This document shows, in pieces, positions 35,764 through 44,046 of a DNA stretch of 64,000 nt. The notes under the pieces were generated by a model, which was given only the letters and a program-made list of their open reading frames with translations, made no database searches and was not told where the DNA came from. The position numbers were made by a program, and so were the translations under genes. This stretch comes from Halovenus aranensis. GTDB lineage: Archaea; Halobacteriota; Halobacteria; Halobacteriales; Haloarculaceae. Position 1 is the first letter of the stretch. Each line of letters begins with the position of its first letter. The DNA lies in the NCBI RefSeq assembly GCF_900100385.1, contig NZ_FNFC01000013.1, positions 1 to 64,000 of the forward strand, given 5' to 3'.

Positions 35764-35771
35764 TTTTTATA
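35764..35771 (+). promoter_or_regulatory. TATA box of the MinD-like gene
   Basis: TTTTTATA, 31-24 nt before ATG 35795; leaderless spacing, so the gene has its own promoter despite following the transducer closely. Confidence 0.55.
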
Positions 35772-35794
35772 CTGGGGGGCGAACACCGCATACT

Positions 35795-36520
35795 ATGACG
35801 CGAATCGTCGCAGTCGTTGGGACGGCTGGGGGTGTCGGTACGACACGACTGACTGTCGAGTGTGGGGCGACGCTCGCACGAGCCGGCCGTGATGTTGCAC
35901 TCGTCGACGCGGCCTTCGGGACTCAGGGCCTTCGCTCGTACGTCGACGCCGACGTGGATGCCGACGTGACGGCGCTGTTGACTGAGGAGGCGTCTCTCGG
36001 CGACGTGTTGTACGACATTCCTGTGGATACCGAGGGCCGGCTGGCGGCCGCGCCGGCCCGGGCACCCTTCGAGCGCCTCGCGCGGGCACAGACCGTTGGC
36101 GCGGCGAAACTCCTCGAACGGCAGCTCGCGGCGTCGTCACTCTCGTACGACGTCGTGCTCGTGGACACGCCGCCGCTGGCCGGCAATCACGCCGTCGCGG
36201 CGGTCAACGCCGCTGAGCGGGTCGCGCTCGTGACCGAAGACACGTCCCGCGGGAGAGACGGGCTGGCGCTGTTGCGCGGTCGGCTTCGGGATATCGGCGC
36301 GTCGGGAGACGCGGTGCTCCGGAACCGGGCGACGGAACAGCTCTCGGAGGGGGTCGGGATACCGGAAAGCGAGGAGACGACGGCTGCTGGGGCACCTGTC
36401 TGCACGACGCCAGACGCTGAGTTTGCCCCCGCTGTCGCGACCGCTGTCGAGTCGATGCTCGATATCTCGCTGGACCTCGACTTTCCAGCTGGCAGCCGGC
36501 TCGAGAACCTTCGCGGATAA
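35795..36520 (+). CDS. MinD/ParA-like protein with degenerate P-loop
   Basis: 241 residues with the overall MinD/ParA layout: a first strand and glycine loop, an acidic second strand (VALVDAAFGTQGL), then a DTPPLAGNHAV switch II region near residue 127. The loop reads VVGTAGGVGTTRLTVE, where active ParA/MinD proteins have KGGxGKT; both the deviant signature lysine and the P-loop lysine are absent. ATP hydrolysis is thus doubtful, though nucleotide binding may persist. It lies 60 nt after the transducer. A possible role in placing receptor arrays or archaella is inference. No C-terminal amphipathic MTS is seen. Confidence 0.75.
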   Translation: MTRIVAVVGTAGGVGTTRLTVECGATLARAGRDVALVDAAFGTQGLRSYVDADVDADVTALLTEEASLGDVLYDIPVDTEGRLAAAPARAPFERLARAQTVGAAKLLERQLAASSLSYDVVLVDTPPLAGNHAVAAVNAAERVALVTEDTSRGRDGLALLRGRLRDIGASGDAVLRNRATEQLSEGVGIPESEETTAAGAPVCTTPDAEFAPAVATAVESMLDISLDLDFPAGSRLENLRG

Positions 36521-36549
36521 ATCGGCCCAGTGAGGGCCCGAAATATAGC

Positions 36550-36565
36550 AACTACTAAGATAGTT
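36550..36565. promoter_or_regulatory. Short inverted repeat upstream of acyl-CoA dehydrogenase
   Basis: AACTACTAAGATAGTT, a 5-bp dyad (AACTA/TAGTT) starting 42 nt before the ATG and overlapping the expected promoter region. It is weak and could be chance. Confidence 0.3.
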
Positions 36566-36591
36566 ACACCGCCTACACTAGATAGCGACTC

Positions 36592-37758
36592 ATGAATTTT
36601 GATGACGACCCGACGCACTCGCTCATTCGGGATACAGCGACCGAGATAGCCGAGGAGTACGGGCCTGCCTACTGGCGGGAGAAAGAGGAAAACGGGGAGT
36701 TCGGCGAGGAGTTCTGGGACGAACTCGCCGAGGCGGACTTCCACGGGCTGATGATTCCCGAGGAGTACGGCGGTGCAGGCATGGGGATGCAAGAGATGGG
36801 CATCGCCATGGAGACGCTCTGTGCGGAGGGTTGTGGGATGGCTGGCACCTGGTATCTCGTCTTGACCGCCGGGATGGCCGCTGTCGGCATCAACAAACAC
36901 GGGACCGAGGCTCAAAAAGAAAAGTACCTGCCGGATATCGCGGCGGGCAAACGGAACTTCTCCATCGGCATCACCGAGCCAAAGGCCGGAACGAACACGT
37001 TGAACGTCGCCACACGCGCCGAGAAAGACGGCGACGAGTACGTTCTCAACGGCGACAAGGCGTGGATTACCTTCTCCGACCGCGCGGAGAACATGATTCT
37101 GGTCACGCGGACGACCCCGCTCGACGAGGTCGAACAGCCGACCGATGGCATCAGCCTGTTCATTCTCGACATGGATAGTCCGAACATCGAGGTTTCGCCG
37201 ATTCCCAAACACGGTATCAACTACTCGAAGTCCTGTGAGGTCTTCATCGAAAACCACCGAGTTCCCGAGGAGAACCTGCTCGGCGAGGAAGACAATGGCT
37301 GGTGGGCACTCGTCGACACGCTCAACCCCGAGCGTATCGGCTTTGCGGCCGCCGCGACCGGTATCGGTAAGCTGGCCGCCGACACCGCCATCGACTACAC
37401 GAACGACCGTGAGGTCTTTGGCGCACCAATCGGCACCCACCAGGCGGTTTCGTTCCCCATCACGAAGGCATACGCCCAGATGGAGACGGCGGCCCTGATG
37501 CGCCAGAAGGCGGCCTGGCTCTACGACCAAGGCGAGGAGTGTGGCTACGAGACCAACGTCGCCAAAGCCGTCGCCGTCGAGGCAGGCATCGAGGCGGTCA
37601 AACAGTCGATGCAGGCCTTCGGCGGTTGGGGGTACGCGAAGGAGTACGACGTCGAGCGCTGGTGGCGTGAGGTCAACCTCACGCGGCTTGCGCCCGTCTC
37701 TCAGCAGATGGCTTACAACCACATCGGCCAGCAGATTGGTTTCCCCAAATCCTACTAA
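36592..37758 (+). CDS. Acyl-CoA dehydrogenase
   Basis: 388 residues, FAD-dependent, first oxidative step of acyl-CoA breakdown. Family signatures are [23 protein letters not shown], matching the ACADS_1 region near residue 126, and [21 protein letters not shown] near 342, matching ACADS_2. [17 protein letters not shown] is near 270. Chain length and specificity are unknown. Its stop is followed 22 nt later by the carboxylase alpha gene, so a joint operon for short-chain or odd-chain acyl-CoA handling is likely. Confidence 0.93.
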   Translation: MNFDDDPTHSLIRDTATEIAEEYGPAYWREKEENGEFGEEFWDELAEADFHGLMIPEEYGGAGMGMQEMGIAMETLCAEGCGMAGTWYLVLTAGMAAVGINKHGTEAQKEKYLPDIAAGKRNFSIGITEPKAGTNTLNVATRAEKDGDEYVLNGDKAWITFSDRAENMILVTRTTPLDEVEQPTDGISLFILDMDSPNIEVSPIPKHGINYSKSCEVFIENHRVPEENLLGEEDNGWWALVDTLNPERIGFAAAATGIGKLAADTAIDYTNDREVFGAPIGTHQAVSFPITKAYAQMETAALMRQKAAWLYDQGEECGYETNVAKAVAVEAGIEAVKQSMQAFGGWGYAKEYDVERWWREVNLTRLAPVSQQMAYNHIGQQIGFPKSY

Positions 37759-37780
37759 CCCTCCCTTTCATCTCACAACT

Positions 37781-39586
37781 ATGTTCGAGAAAGTGCTGGT
37801 CGCCAACAGAGGCGAAATTGCGGTTCGCGTCATGGCGGCCTGTGAAGAGCTTGGTATTGATACAGTCGCAGTCTACAGCGACGCCGACAGGGACAACGGC
37901 CACGTCGAATACGCCGACGAGGCGTACAACGTCGGCCCTGCCCCTGCGAGTGACTCCTACCTCGACCAGGAGACTATCGTCGAGACGGCACTCGAAGCGG
38001 GTGCCGATGCAATCCATCCGGGATATGGCTTTCTGGCAGAAAACGCCGACTTCGCCCGTCGAATCGAAGAGACCGAGGACCTGACGTGGGTCGGCCCGCC
38101 GAGCGATGCGATGGAGCAACTCGGCGAGAAGACCCGCGCCCGACAGGCGATGCAGGCCGCAGACGTGCCTGTCGTTCCAGGGACGACAGAGCCTGTCGAC
38201 TCGCCCGAGGAGGTCCGGGAGATTGGCGAGGAGTTCGGCTATCCAGTCGCCATCAAAGCCGAGGGTGGCGGCGGTGGCCGCGGCATGCAGATTGTCAACG
38301 ACCCCGAGGACGTCGACGACGCCCTTGAAACGGCCAAACGCGAGGGGAAAGCCTACTTCGATAACGACTCCGTCTACGTCGAGAAGTACCTGGCGGCACC
38401 CAAACACATCGAGGTTCAGATTCTCGCCGACGAACACGGCAACGTCCGCCACCTCGGCGAGCGTGATTGCTCCCTGCAGCGTCGCCACCAGAAGGTCATC
38501 GAGGAGGCACCGAGTCCGGTACTCGACGAGGACCTGCGCGAGCAGATTGGTGACGCCGCCCGTCGCGGGGTACGCGAGGCCGGCTACACCAACGCCGGCA
38601 CCGTCGAGTTCCTCGTCGAGGACGGCGAGTTCTACTTCATGGAGGTCAACACGCGTATTCAGGTCGAACACACCGCTACCGAAGAGGTGACGGGAATCGA
38701 CATCGTTCGCTGGCAACTCCGTGTGGCGGCCGGTGAGGAACTGGATTTCTCGCAGGACGACGTCGGTATCGAAGGTCACGCCATCGAGTACCGCATCAAC
38801 GCAGAGAACCCCGCAGACGACTTCGCACCGACGCCTGGCACACTGGAGACATACGACCCGCCGGGGAGCATCGGCGTCCGCCTCGACCACGCGGTCAACC
38901 AGGGCGACGACATCGGCGGCGACTACGACTCGATGATTGCCAAACTCATCGTCGCTGGCGAGGACCGCGACCACTGTATCGAACGCTCGAAGCGCGCGCT
39001 CGAACACTTCGAGGTCGAGGGCGTTCACACGATTATCCCGTTTCACCGCCTGATGTTGACCGACGAAGCCTTCGTCGAGGGGAGCCACACCACCAAGTAC
39101 CTCGACGAAGAACTCAGCGAGGGTGAAATCGCCGATGCCGTCGAACGCTGGGGAAGTGAGCCCCTGGCAGGCTCCAGCGAGAGCAGCGAGACCCACGAGC
39201 TCACAATCGAAGTCGACGGCAAGCGCCACGACGTCGTACTCGAAAACCTCCCACAGAGCGCTGGTGGTGCGACGACCGACGACACCGACGATACGGACAA
39301 AGACGAGTCCGACGACACCGCAAGCGGCACAACCAGCAGTTCTTCCGGTGACGACGAAGCCGCGACGATGACCGACGGTGCCATTACCGCGGAGATGCAG
39401 GGAACAATTCTCTCGGTCGACGTTGCGGTGGGTGACGACGTTGCAGAAGGCGACATCATCTGCGTGTTAGAGGCGATGAAGATGGAAAACGACGTGGCCG
39501 CCCCTGCGGGGGGAACTGTCGAGAGTGTCGAAGTCGAGTCAGGTGAGACGGTCGACATGGGTGACCCCCTCATCGTCCTGGAGTGA
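37781..39586 (+). CDS. pccA: Acyl-CoA carboxylase alpha subunit (biotin carboxylase + biotin carrier)
   Basis: 601 residues. The biotin carboxylase domain spans about 1-450, starting [17 protein letters not shown], with the ATP-grasp loop [13 protein letters not shown] near 165 and [17 protein letters not shown] near 287. A charged acidic linker rich in Asp/Thr follows. The biotinyl domain has its lysine at 567 in EAMKMEN. In haloarchaea this type carboxylates propionyl-CoA (and possibly acetyl-CoA) as part of propionate assimilation; it is named pccA on that basis. The beta subunit gene begins 5 nt after its TGA. Confidence 0.93.
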   Translation: MFEKVLVANRGEIAVRVMAACEELGIDTVAVYSDADRDNGHVEYADEAYNVGPAPASDSYLDQETIVETALEAGADAIHPGYGFLAENADFARRIEETEDLTWVGPPSDAMEQLGEKTRARQAMQAADVPVVPGTTEPVDSPEEVREIGEEFGYPVAIKAEGGGGGRGMQIVNDPEDVDDALETAKREGKAYFDNDSVYVEKYLAAPKHIEVQILADEHGNVRHLGERDCSLQRRHQKVIEEAPSPVLDEDLREQIGDAARRGVREAGYTNAGTVEFLVEDGEFYFMEVNTRIQVEHTATEEVTGIDIVRWQLRVAAGEELDFSQDDVGIEGHAIEYRINAENPADDFAPTPGTLETYDPPGSIGVRLDHAVNQGDDIGGDYDSMIAKLIVAGEDRDHCIERSKRALEHFEVEGVHTIIPFHRLMLTDEAFVEGSHTTKYLDEELSEGEIADAVERWGSEPLAGSSESSETHELTIEVDGKRHDVVLENLPQSAGGATTDDTDDTDKDESDDTASGTTSSSSGDDEAATMTDGAITAEMQGTILSVDVAVGDDVAEGDIICVLEAMKMENDVAAPAGGTVESVEVESGETVDMGDPLIVLE

Positions 39587-39590
39587 TATC

Positions 39591-41297
39591 ATGAGAGTAC
39601 GCGTCTCCGAGGACACGACCGAACAGGAAGCTGAGATTATTGGCGAGGCGATGGCCACACAGTACTACGACGACGTGACCGTCGTGGCCGGCGACGACGA
39701 ACTCGCCGAGGTTCCGTATCTCGGACCCGGACACGTTCCGGGACCCGACGCGGAGATGGGACCGACAGAGCGCGAGGAAGCGCTCTGGGAAGAAATCGCC
39801 AAAATCAACGAAGGCGGACCCGAAAAGTACAAAGAACAACTACCCGAGCAAGGCAAGGAGTTCGTCCGCGACCGCATCGACCTGTGGTTCGAGGACGGCT
39901 TCCTCTTCGAAGACGGGCGGTTCGCGGAGTTCGACGCCGACGATAAACTCCCGGCAGATGGCCTCATCACGGGCGGTGCCGAGTTCGAGGGCCGAGACAT
40001 CCACTTCATGGCAAACGACTACACGGTCAAACGCGGCAGCATGGCCGCTAAGGGTGTCGAGAAGTTCCTTCGGATGCAACAGCGCGCGCTGAAAACCGGC
40101 CGTCCGGTTCTGTATCTAATGGACTCCTCCGGTGGCCGTATCGACCAGCAGACCGGCTTTTTCGCCAACAGAGAGGGCATCGGGAAATACTACTACAACC
40201 ACTCGATGCTCTCGGGACGTGTCCCTCAGATTTGCGTTCTCTACGGGCCATGCATCGCTGGCGCGGCCTACACGCCCGTCTTCGCTGACTTCACCATCAT
40301 GGTTCGAGACATGTCCGCGATGGCGATTGCGAGCCCGCGGATGGTCGAGATGGTCACCGGCGAGGAGATCTCGATGGACGACCTTGGCGGCCCGGATGTC
40401 CACTCGCGGTACTCGGGCAGTGCCGACCTGGTGGCCGACGACGAGGAACACGCACGGGAGTTAGTCGCCCAACTGGTCACCTACCTGCCGGACAACAGCG
40501 ACAAACAACCGCCACAGACCGAGGGCCGCCATCCGGCGACCTCACCCAAAGACATCGACAGCATCATCCCACAGGAACCAAACCGCGGCTACGACATGAC
40601 CGACCTCATCGACTGCGTGGTCGACGCCGGCTCGTGGTTCGAGCTCCAGCCCGACTTTGGCCCGGAGATGCTCACCGGCTTTGCGCGAATCGACGGCCGG
40701 CCTATCGGCATCGTCGCCAACCAGCCCGCACAGCGAGCCGGAGCTATCTTCCCCGACGCCGCACAGAAAGCCGCCGAGTTCATCTGGAAGTGCGACGCGT
40801 TCAACGTTCCGCTGTTGTACCTCTGTGACACGCCTGGGTTCATGGCCGGCTCACAGGTCGAAAAAGACGCTATCCTCGAGAAGGGCAAAAAGATGATTTA
40901 CGCGACCTCGTCGGCGACCGTGCCAAAGCAGTGTGTCGTGGTCCGGAAGGCCTACGGCGCAGGAATCTACGCCATGTCTGGGCCAGCCTACGACCCCGAG
41001 TCGACGATTGCACTCCCATCCGGCGAGATTGCTATCATGGGGCCAGAGGCGGCAATCAACGCGGTCTACGCGCGCAAGCTGGCGGAGATCGACGACCCAG
41101 AGGAGCGCAAACAGCGCGAGCAGGAACTCCGTGAGGAGTACCGCGAGGACATCGACGTTCACCGGATGGCCAGCGAAGTTGTCATCGACGAAATTGTCCC
41201 ACCGAGCACGCTCCGGGAGGAACTCGACGCCAGGTTCGGGTTTTACGAGACTGTCGACAAGGACCTACCAGACAAGAAACACGGCACCATCCTCTAA
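39591..41297 (+). CDS. pccB: Acyl-CoA carboxylase beta subunit with fused PccX/epsilon-like N-terminus
   Basis: 568 residues. The carboxyltransferase domain occupies about 60-568, with crotonase-like halves and blocks GRDIHFMANDYTVKRGSM near 134 and LCDTPGFMAGSQVEKDAI near 405. The first ~45 residues (MRVRVSEDTTEQEAEIIGEA and then VTVVAGDDELAEV) look like the small epsilon or PccX subunit, which is a separate gene (pccX) between pccA and pccB in Haloferax mediterranei. No separate pccX is present here. A fusion therefore seems likely. Its partner alpha gene lies immediately upstream. Confidence 0.92.
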   Translation: MRVRVSEDTTEQEAEIIGEAMATQYYDDVTVVAGDDELAEVPYLGPGHVPGPDAEMGPTEREEALWEEIAKINEGGPEKYKEQLPEQGKEFVRDRIDLWFEDGFLFEDGRFAEFDADDKLPADGLITGGAEFEGRDIHFMANDYTVKRGSMAAKGVEKFLRMQQRALKTGRPVLYLMDSSGGRIDQQTGFFANREGIGKYYYNHSMLSGRVPQICVLYGPCIAGAAYTPVFADFTIMVRDMSAMAIASPRMVEMVTGEEISMDDLGGPDVHSRYSGSADLVADDEEHARELVAQLVTYLPDNSDKQPPQTEGRHPATSPKDIDSIIPQEPNRGYDMTDLIDCVVDAGSWFELQPDFGPEMLTGFARIDGRPIGIVANQPAQRAGAIFPDAAQKAAEFIWKCDAFNVPLLYLCDTPGFMAGSQVEKDAILEKGKKMIYATSSATVPKQCVVVRKAYGAGIYAMSGPAYDPESTIALPSGEIAIMGPEAAINAVYARKLAEIDDPEERKQREQELREEYREDIDVHRMASEVVIDEIVPPSTLREELDARFGFYETVDKDLPDKKHGTIL

Positions 41298-41345
41298 CCC
41301 CCGCGGCTCAGCAGTCTCGGTAGTTTCTATAACGTAAAACAGTCT

Positions 41346-41382
41346 TTGAGTTATCAGAGCTTTTTATGTGAGGGATACTCAA
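41346..41382. promoter_or_regulatory. Inverted repeat flanking the TATA box of the winged-helix gene
   Basis: TTGAGTTATC (41346-41355) and GATACTCAA (41374-41382) are inverted copies with one base missing. They flank CTTTTTATG (41360-41368), a plausible TATA element 49-41 nt before the ATG. Such placement would suit repression, possibly autoregulation by the gene's own HTH. Confidence 0.45.
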
Positions 41383-41408
41383 GCTAGCATAGCGACCAGT
41401 TTCGACCC

Positions 41409-41870
41409 ATGGCACGACTGTTCCCCTCGCGAACGGAGTCCTCCACAGACCGAGACGACGACCCCGCTGTGTTCTACGTCGACGACGAGCGGACAGCGGA
41501 AATGATATCCACACTCTCCGGTGAGACGGCGCTGACAATTTTCCGGATGCTCAGCGACGATGCTCTAACTGCCTCTGAGATTGCCGACGACCTTGACCTC
41601 TCGGTTCAGAACGCGAGCTATCATCTTGACAATCTTCAGGAGGCCGACCTCATCGAGGTCATCGACACCTGTTACTCCGAGAAGGGGCGAGAGATGGAGA
41701 TATACACCGTCACCCGAGAGCCGAAGATACTGGTCCTTGGCTCGGAAGACGAGGGGAGGACCCTCCGGCGTGCATTCACAGCACTCGCAGGCGCAATCGG
41801 CATCCCTGCGGTCGCGCTCGCGGTCTGGAGTTCGCTATCACAGTTGGGTCGGCTACTCGTCGAGCGCTGA
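41409..41870 (+). CDS. Winged-helix regulator with C-terminal membrane helix
   Basis: 153 residues. The ArsR-type winged helix spans about 35-105 (ETALTIFRMLSDDALTASEI, then QNASYHLDNLQEADLIEV), ending in a beta wing (GREMEIYTVTREP). A hydrophobic C-terminal segment (about 125-145, AGAIGIPAVALAVWSSL) could anchor it to the membrane, a design seen in several haloarchaeal one-component regulators. It follows pccB by 111 nt in the same direction. The last 18 nt overlap the convergent membrane protein gene. Target and ligand unknown. Confidence 0.8.
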   Translation: MARLFPSRTESSTDRDDDPAVFYVDDERTAEMISTLSGETALTIFRMLSDDALTASEIADDLDLSVQNASYHLDNLQEADLIEVIDTCYSEKGREMEIYTVTREPKILVLGSEDEGRTLRRAFTALAGAIGIPAVALAVWSSLSQLGRLLVER

Positions 41871-42719
41871 CCCCAGCGAGTTGTCGACGTACTGGTGGAC
41901 GAACAGGCCAGAGTAGAGGGCAGTTACGGTCAAATCGAACAGGAACCGGACACTGCCACCCACCGAGAGGCCAAACGAGCGGATGACGACCGTGGTGTCG
42001 TTGAACTCGAAGGAAAGCGCGACCGGTGCATCCGAGCCGGCGAGTGTCGTATCGAGCGCCGTCCCGAGTGCGAGTAACGCGACGAATCCGGCGAGAACGA
42101 ACGCGACCTTCAGGCGATGTACACCGGTTAGCCGCCAGCTCACCCGAACCGAGTCAAGCGGGCCGTACCCGCCGACGAAACACGCTTCCGGGACGAAACA
42201 ACTCTTGAGAAGCGCGTAGACGACTGCCAGCACGAGCACAGCGAGTGCACCGAAGTCAGCGACGACCGGGTCGACACCTGCAGTACTCGTCAGGGTCCGT
42301 GCGGCCGGTAACACGACCGAGACGACGAAGACGGTAAAGAGCGCGATACCGAGTACGAGTGCAAACGCTGCGCCGAGAAAGGCAGGCAGCCGAACGAGAG
42401 CGAGCCGAAGTGCCCGCCGGGATGGGACGGCGTCACAGCCGAGCAACCCCTGTGCGACGATACCGATGTAGCCCCGGCTAAAGAAGACACCAACCACACC
42501 GGCCACTGCCAACAGAAGCGCAAGCGCGGGCGAGACGACCAGCGTCGCGAGCTGTATCACCCCAACCGCACCCAGCACCAGCACGACAGACGGTCTAGCG
42601 ACTGGGATTGTCGTACTCCAGGAGAACGCATCGACCAGCGACCGGTGTACCACCTCGTGGTCGACATCCTGACACCGGAAGCAGCCACAGCCGTCGACGT
42701 CCTCGTGTTGCCGAATCAT
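41853..42719 (-). CDS. Polytopic membrane protein, unknown function
   Basis: 288 residues with about five to six hydrophobic segments after an N-terminal soluble part with a His/Cys motif (HEDVDGCGCFRCQDVDHEVVH). It has a DUF7847-like layout: repeated long hydrophobic helices with a conserved-looking SVRVSWRLTGVHRLK loop near 200. No catalytic signature. It starts 3 nt after the stop of the upstream LolA-like gene, so the two are an operon. The 3' end overlaps the winged-helix gene by 18 nt, antisense. Confidence 0.75.
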   Translation of the reverse strand: MIRQHEDVDGCGCFRCQDVDHEVVHRSLVDAFSWSTTIPVARPSVVLVLGAVGVIQLATLVVSPALALLLAVAGVVGVFFSRGYIGIVAQGLLGCDAVPSRRALRLALVRLPAFLGAAFALVLGIALFTVFVVSVVLPAARTLTSTAGVDPVVADFGALAVLVLAVVYALLKSCFVPEACFVGGYGPLDSVRVSWRLTGVHRLKVAFVLAGFVALLALGTALDTTLAGSDAPVALSFEFNDTTVVIRSFGLSVGGSVRFLFDLTVTALYSGLFVHQYVDNSLGSALDE

Positions 42720-42722
42720 CGG

Positions 42723-43964
42723 TCACCGGGTGCGTTTACGCCCTGCCTCCTTTGGCGCGTGTTGGCACTCGATGGACGTGGCGACATCGATAAGCGTCTT
42801 GGCTGCTGGCGGTCCTCGAATCCGGTAGGTGAGCGGGCCACAGTCGCGGACGACTGCTGTCCCCGTGTCCGTGACGACAAGTTCTCCGTCAAACGCTGCC
42901 ATGCTCTCGCGCCGAATCTCGACGTTGTGATAGAACAGCGACGAGTCGCGTTCAGAAACCTGTACCGACAGCTGTGTCCCACTATTCGCGTCGGTGTAGA
43001 GTAACAAGACGGCAGCCGTCTCGTTTTCCGAGGCGACCGTTGCGCGGTCGAACGCGTAGCCGTCCGGAACCGTTAGCTCCGGTAGCTCGAATGGAACGGT
43101 CGCACCTGCTGCGCGCGCGCTGCTGAACAGCCTGGTATCTACGGCCGCATGCCTTCCCTGGTCTGTCTGTTTTTCCGGGGCCGATTCGTCGGCACTGCCG
43201 GACTCGCTCTCGTTGCTCTCATCAGGTTCCCCGAGTGCGGGGCGGGTGTTTTCGACGGCAGGACCGACAGTCAGTTGCTTGTACTCCCTGGTCGCTGTTG
43301 CCAGCACGGTTCCGTCTTCGTCAGTCCACTCGACGGTCTGTTTGATGGGATAATGTGTCTTCGTATCAATCCACCAGGTCTCTCGTGAGAGATACCACTC
43401 TCGGTGTGTGGCCTCGTGAAGCGGGACGTGGTACTCGATGTCGCCGGCATCGATGTCGAGTGAGAGTCCCGCAGTGGTCTCTTTGGGCGCTACCAGTTCG
43501 ACGATATACGCGCTTCGCCCGTCGACCTCGCCCATCCCGACGTAGTTGCTCTGATAGTGAGCCAGTACCTCTTCTGGCGACGCACCAAGCGTCCGGAGTT
43601 CGTCGAACCAGAACTGGCTCAATTCGCTGTTTCGAACCCGCTCACCACCGTTGCCGGACTGGCCTGTAGACGAACCCTCGACGACGACCTGCTCGTCGGT
43701 CCCGTTTTGTTGATCGAGAACTTCGATGTATCCCTTCCGCGTGGCGGTCCGATGGACCGCGACGGTTTGTGTCACTGTCCCGCCGGGATTGGTTATGGTC
43801 TGCTCGTGAATGGCCCTGACAGGGTCTTCTTCGAGCGACTCGACTGCCTTCTCGACCAGTTCGGAGGCGTCCGGCTCTGCGTCGCTCGGTCCGACTCCGG
43901 CGGGGAGGACGAAGAGAAGACTAAACGCCACTCCAACCGCGACGAGACGGAACCGATCGACCAT
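42723..43964 (-). CDS. LolA-like exported protein, unknown function
   Basis: 413 residues. The N-terminal signal-like segment (FRLVAVGVAFSLLFVLPAG) is followed by a domain resembling the LolA/RseB half-barrel, with lines such as RETWWIDTKTHYPIKQTVEWTDEDG near 200, typical of haloarchaeal outer-surface LolA-type proteins. After an acidic/Gln-rich linker (about 235-285) comes a second beta domain. Probably a surface or pseudo-periplasmic protein. ATG 43964 is preferred; a TTG two codons upstream is possible. The promoter region has a perfect short palindrome overlapping its TATA box. Confidence 0.72.
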   Translation of the reverse strand: MVDRFRLVAVGVAFSLLFVLPAGVGPSDAEPDASELVEKAVESLEEDPVRAIHEQTITNPGGTVTQTVAVHRTATRKGYIEVLDQQNGTDEQVVVEGSSTGQSGNGGERVRNSELSQFWFDELRTLGASPEEVLAHYQSNYVGMGEVDGRSAYIVELVAPKETTAGLSLDIDAGDIEYHVPLHEATHREWYLSRETWWIDTKTHYPIKQTVEWTDEDGTVLATATREYKQLTVGPAVENTRPALGEPDESNESESGSADESAPEKQTDQGRHAAVDTRLFSSARAAGATVPFELPELTVPDGYAFDRATVASENETAAVLLLYTDANSGTQLSVQVSERDSSLFYHNVEIRRESMAAFDGELVVTDTGTAVVRDCGPLTYRIRGPPAAKTLIDVATSIECQHAPKEAGRKRTR

Positions 43965-43988
43965 CCTCAAGACGAGTTACAGAATAAC

Positions 43989-44003
43989 AAACATAAAATG
44001 TTT
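43989..44003 (-). promoter_or_regulatory. Palindrome overlapping TATA box of LolA-like gene
   Basis: AAACAT-AAA-ATGTTT, a perfect 6-bp dyad with a 3-bp spacer. On the minus strand it reads ATTTTATG, a TATA-like element about 25-39 nt before ATG 43964. The overlap suggests either promoter symmetry by chance or an operator. Confidence 0.45.
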
Positions 44004-44046
44004 GGGTGTGTTTCTCGCTCAGAAGTGCCGAAAAATGGACACAGCG

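Noticed and set aside
36187-37722. Long minus-strand frame across acyl-CoA dehydrogenase
   Set aside because: Antisense to a clear enzyme; composition reflects the complementary codon positions rather than a protein.
37679-39229. Long minus-strand frame across the carboxylase alpha gene
   Set aside because: Antisense shadow; no domain, and the sense gene is strongly recognised.
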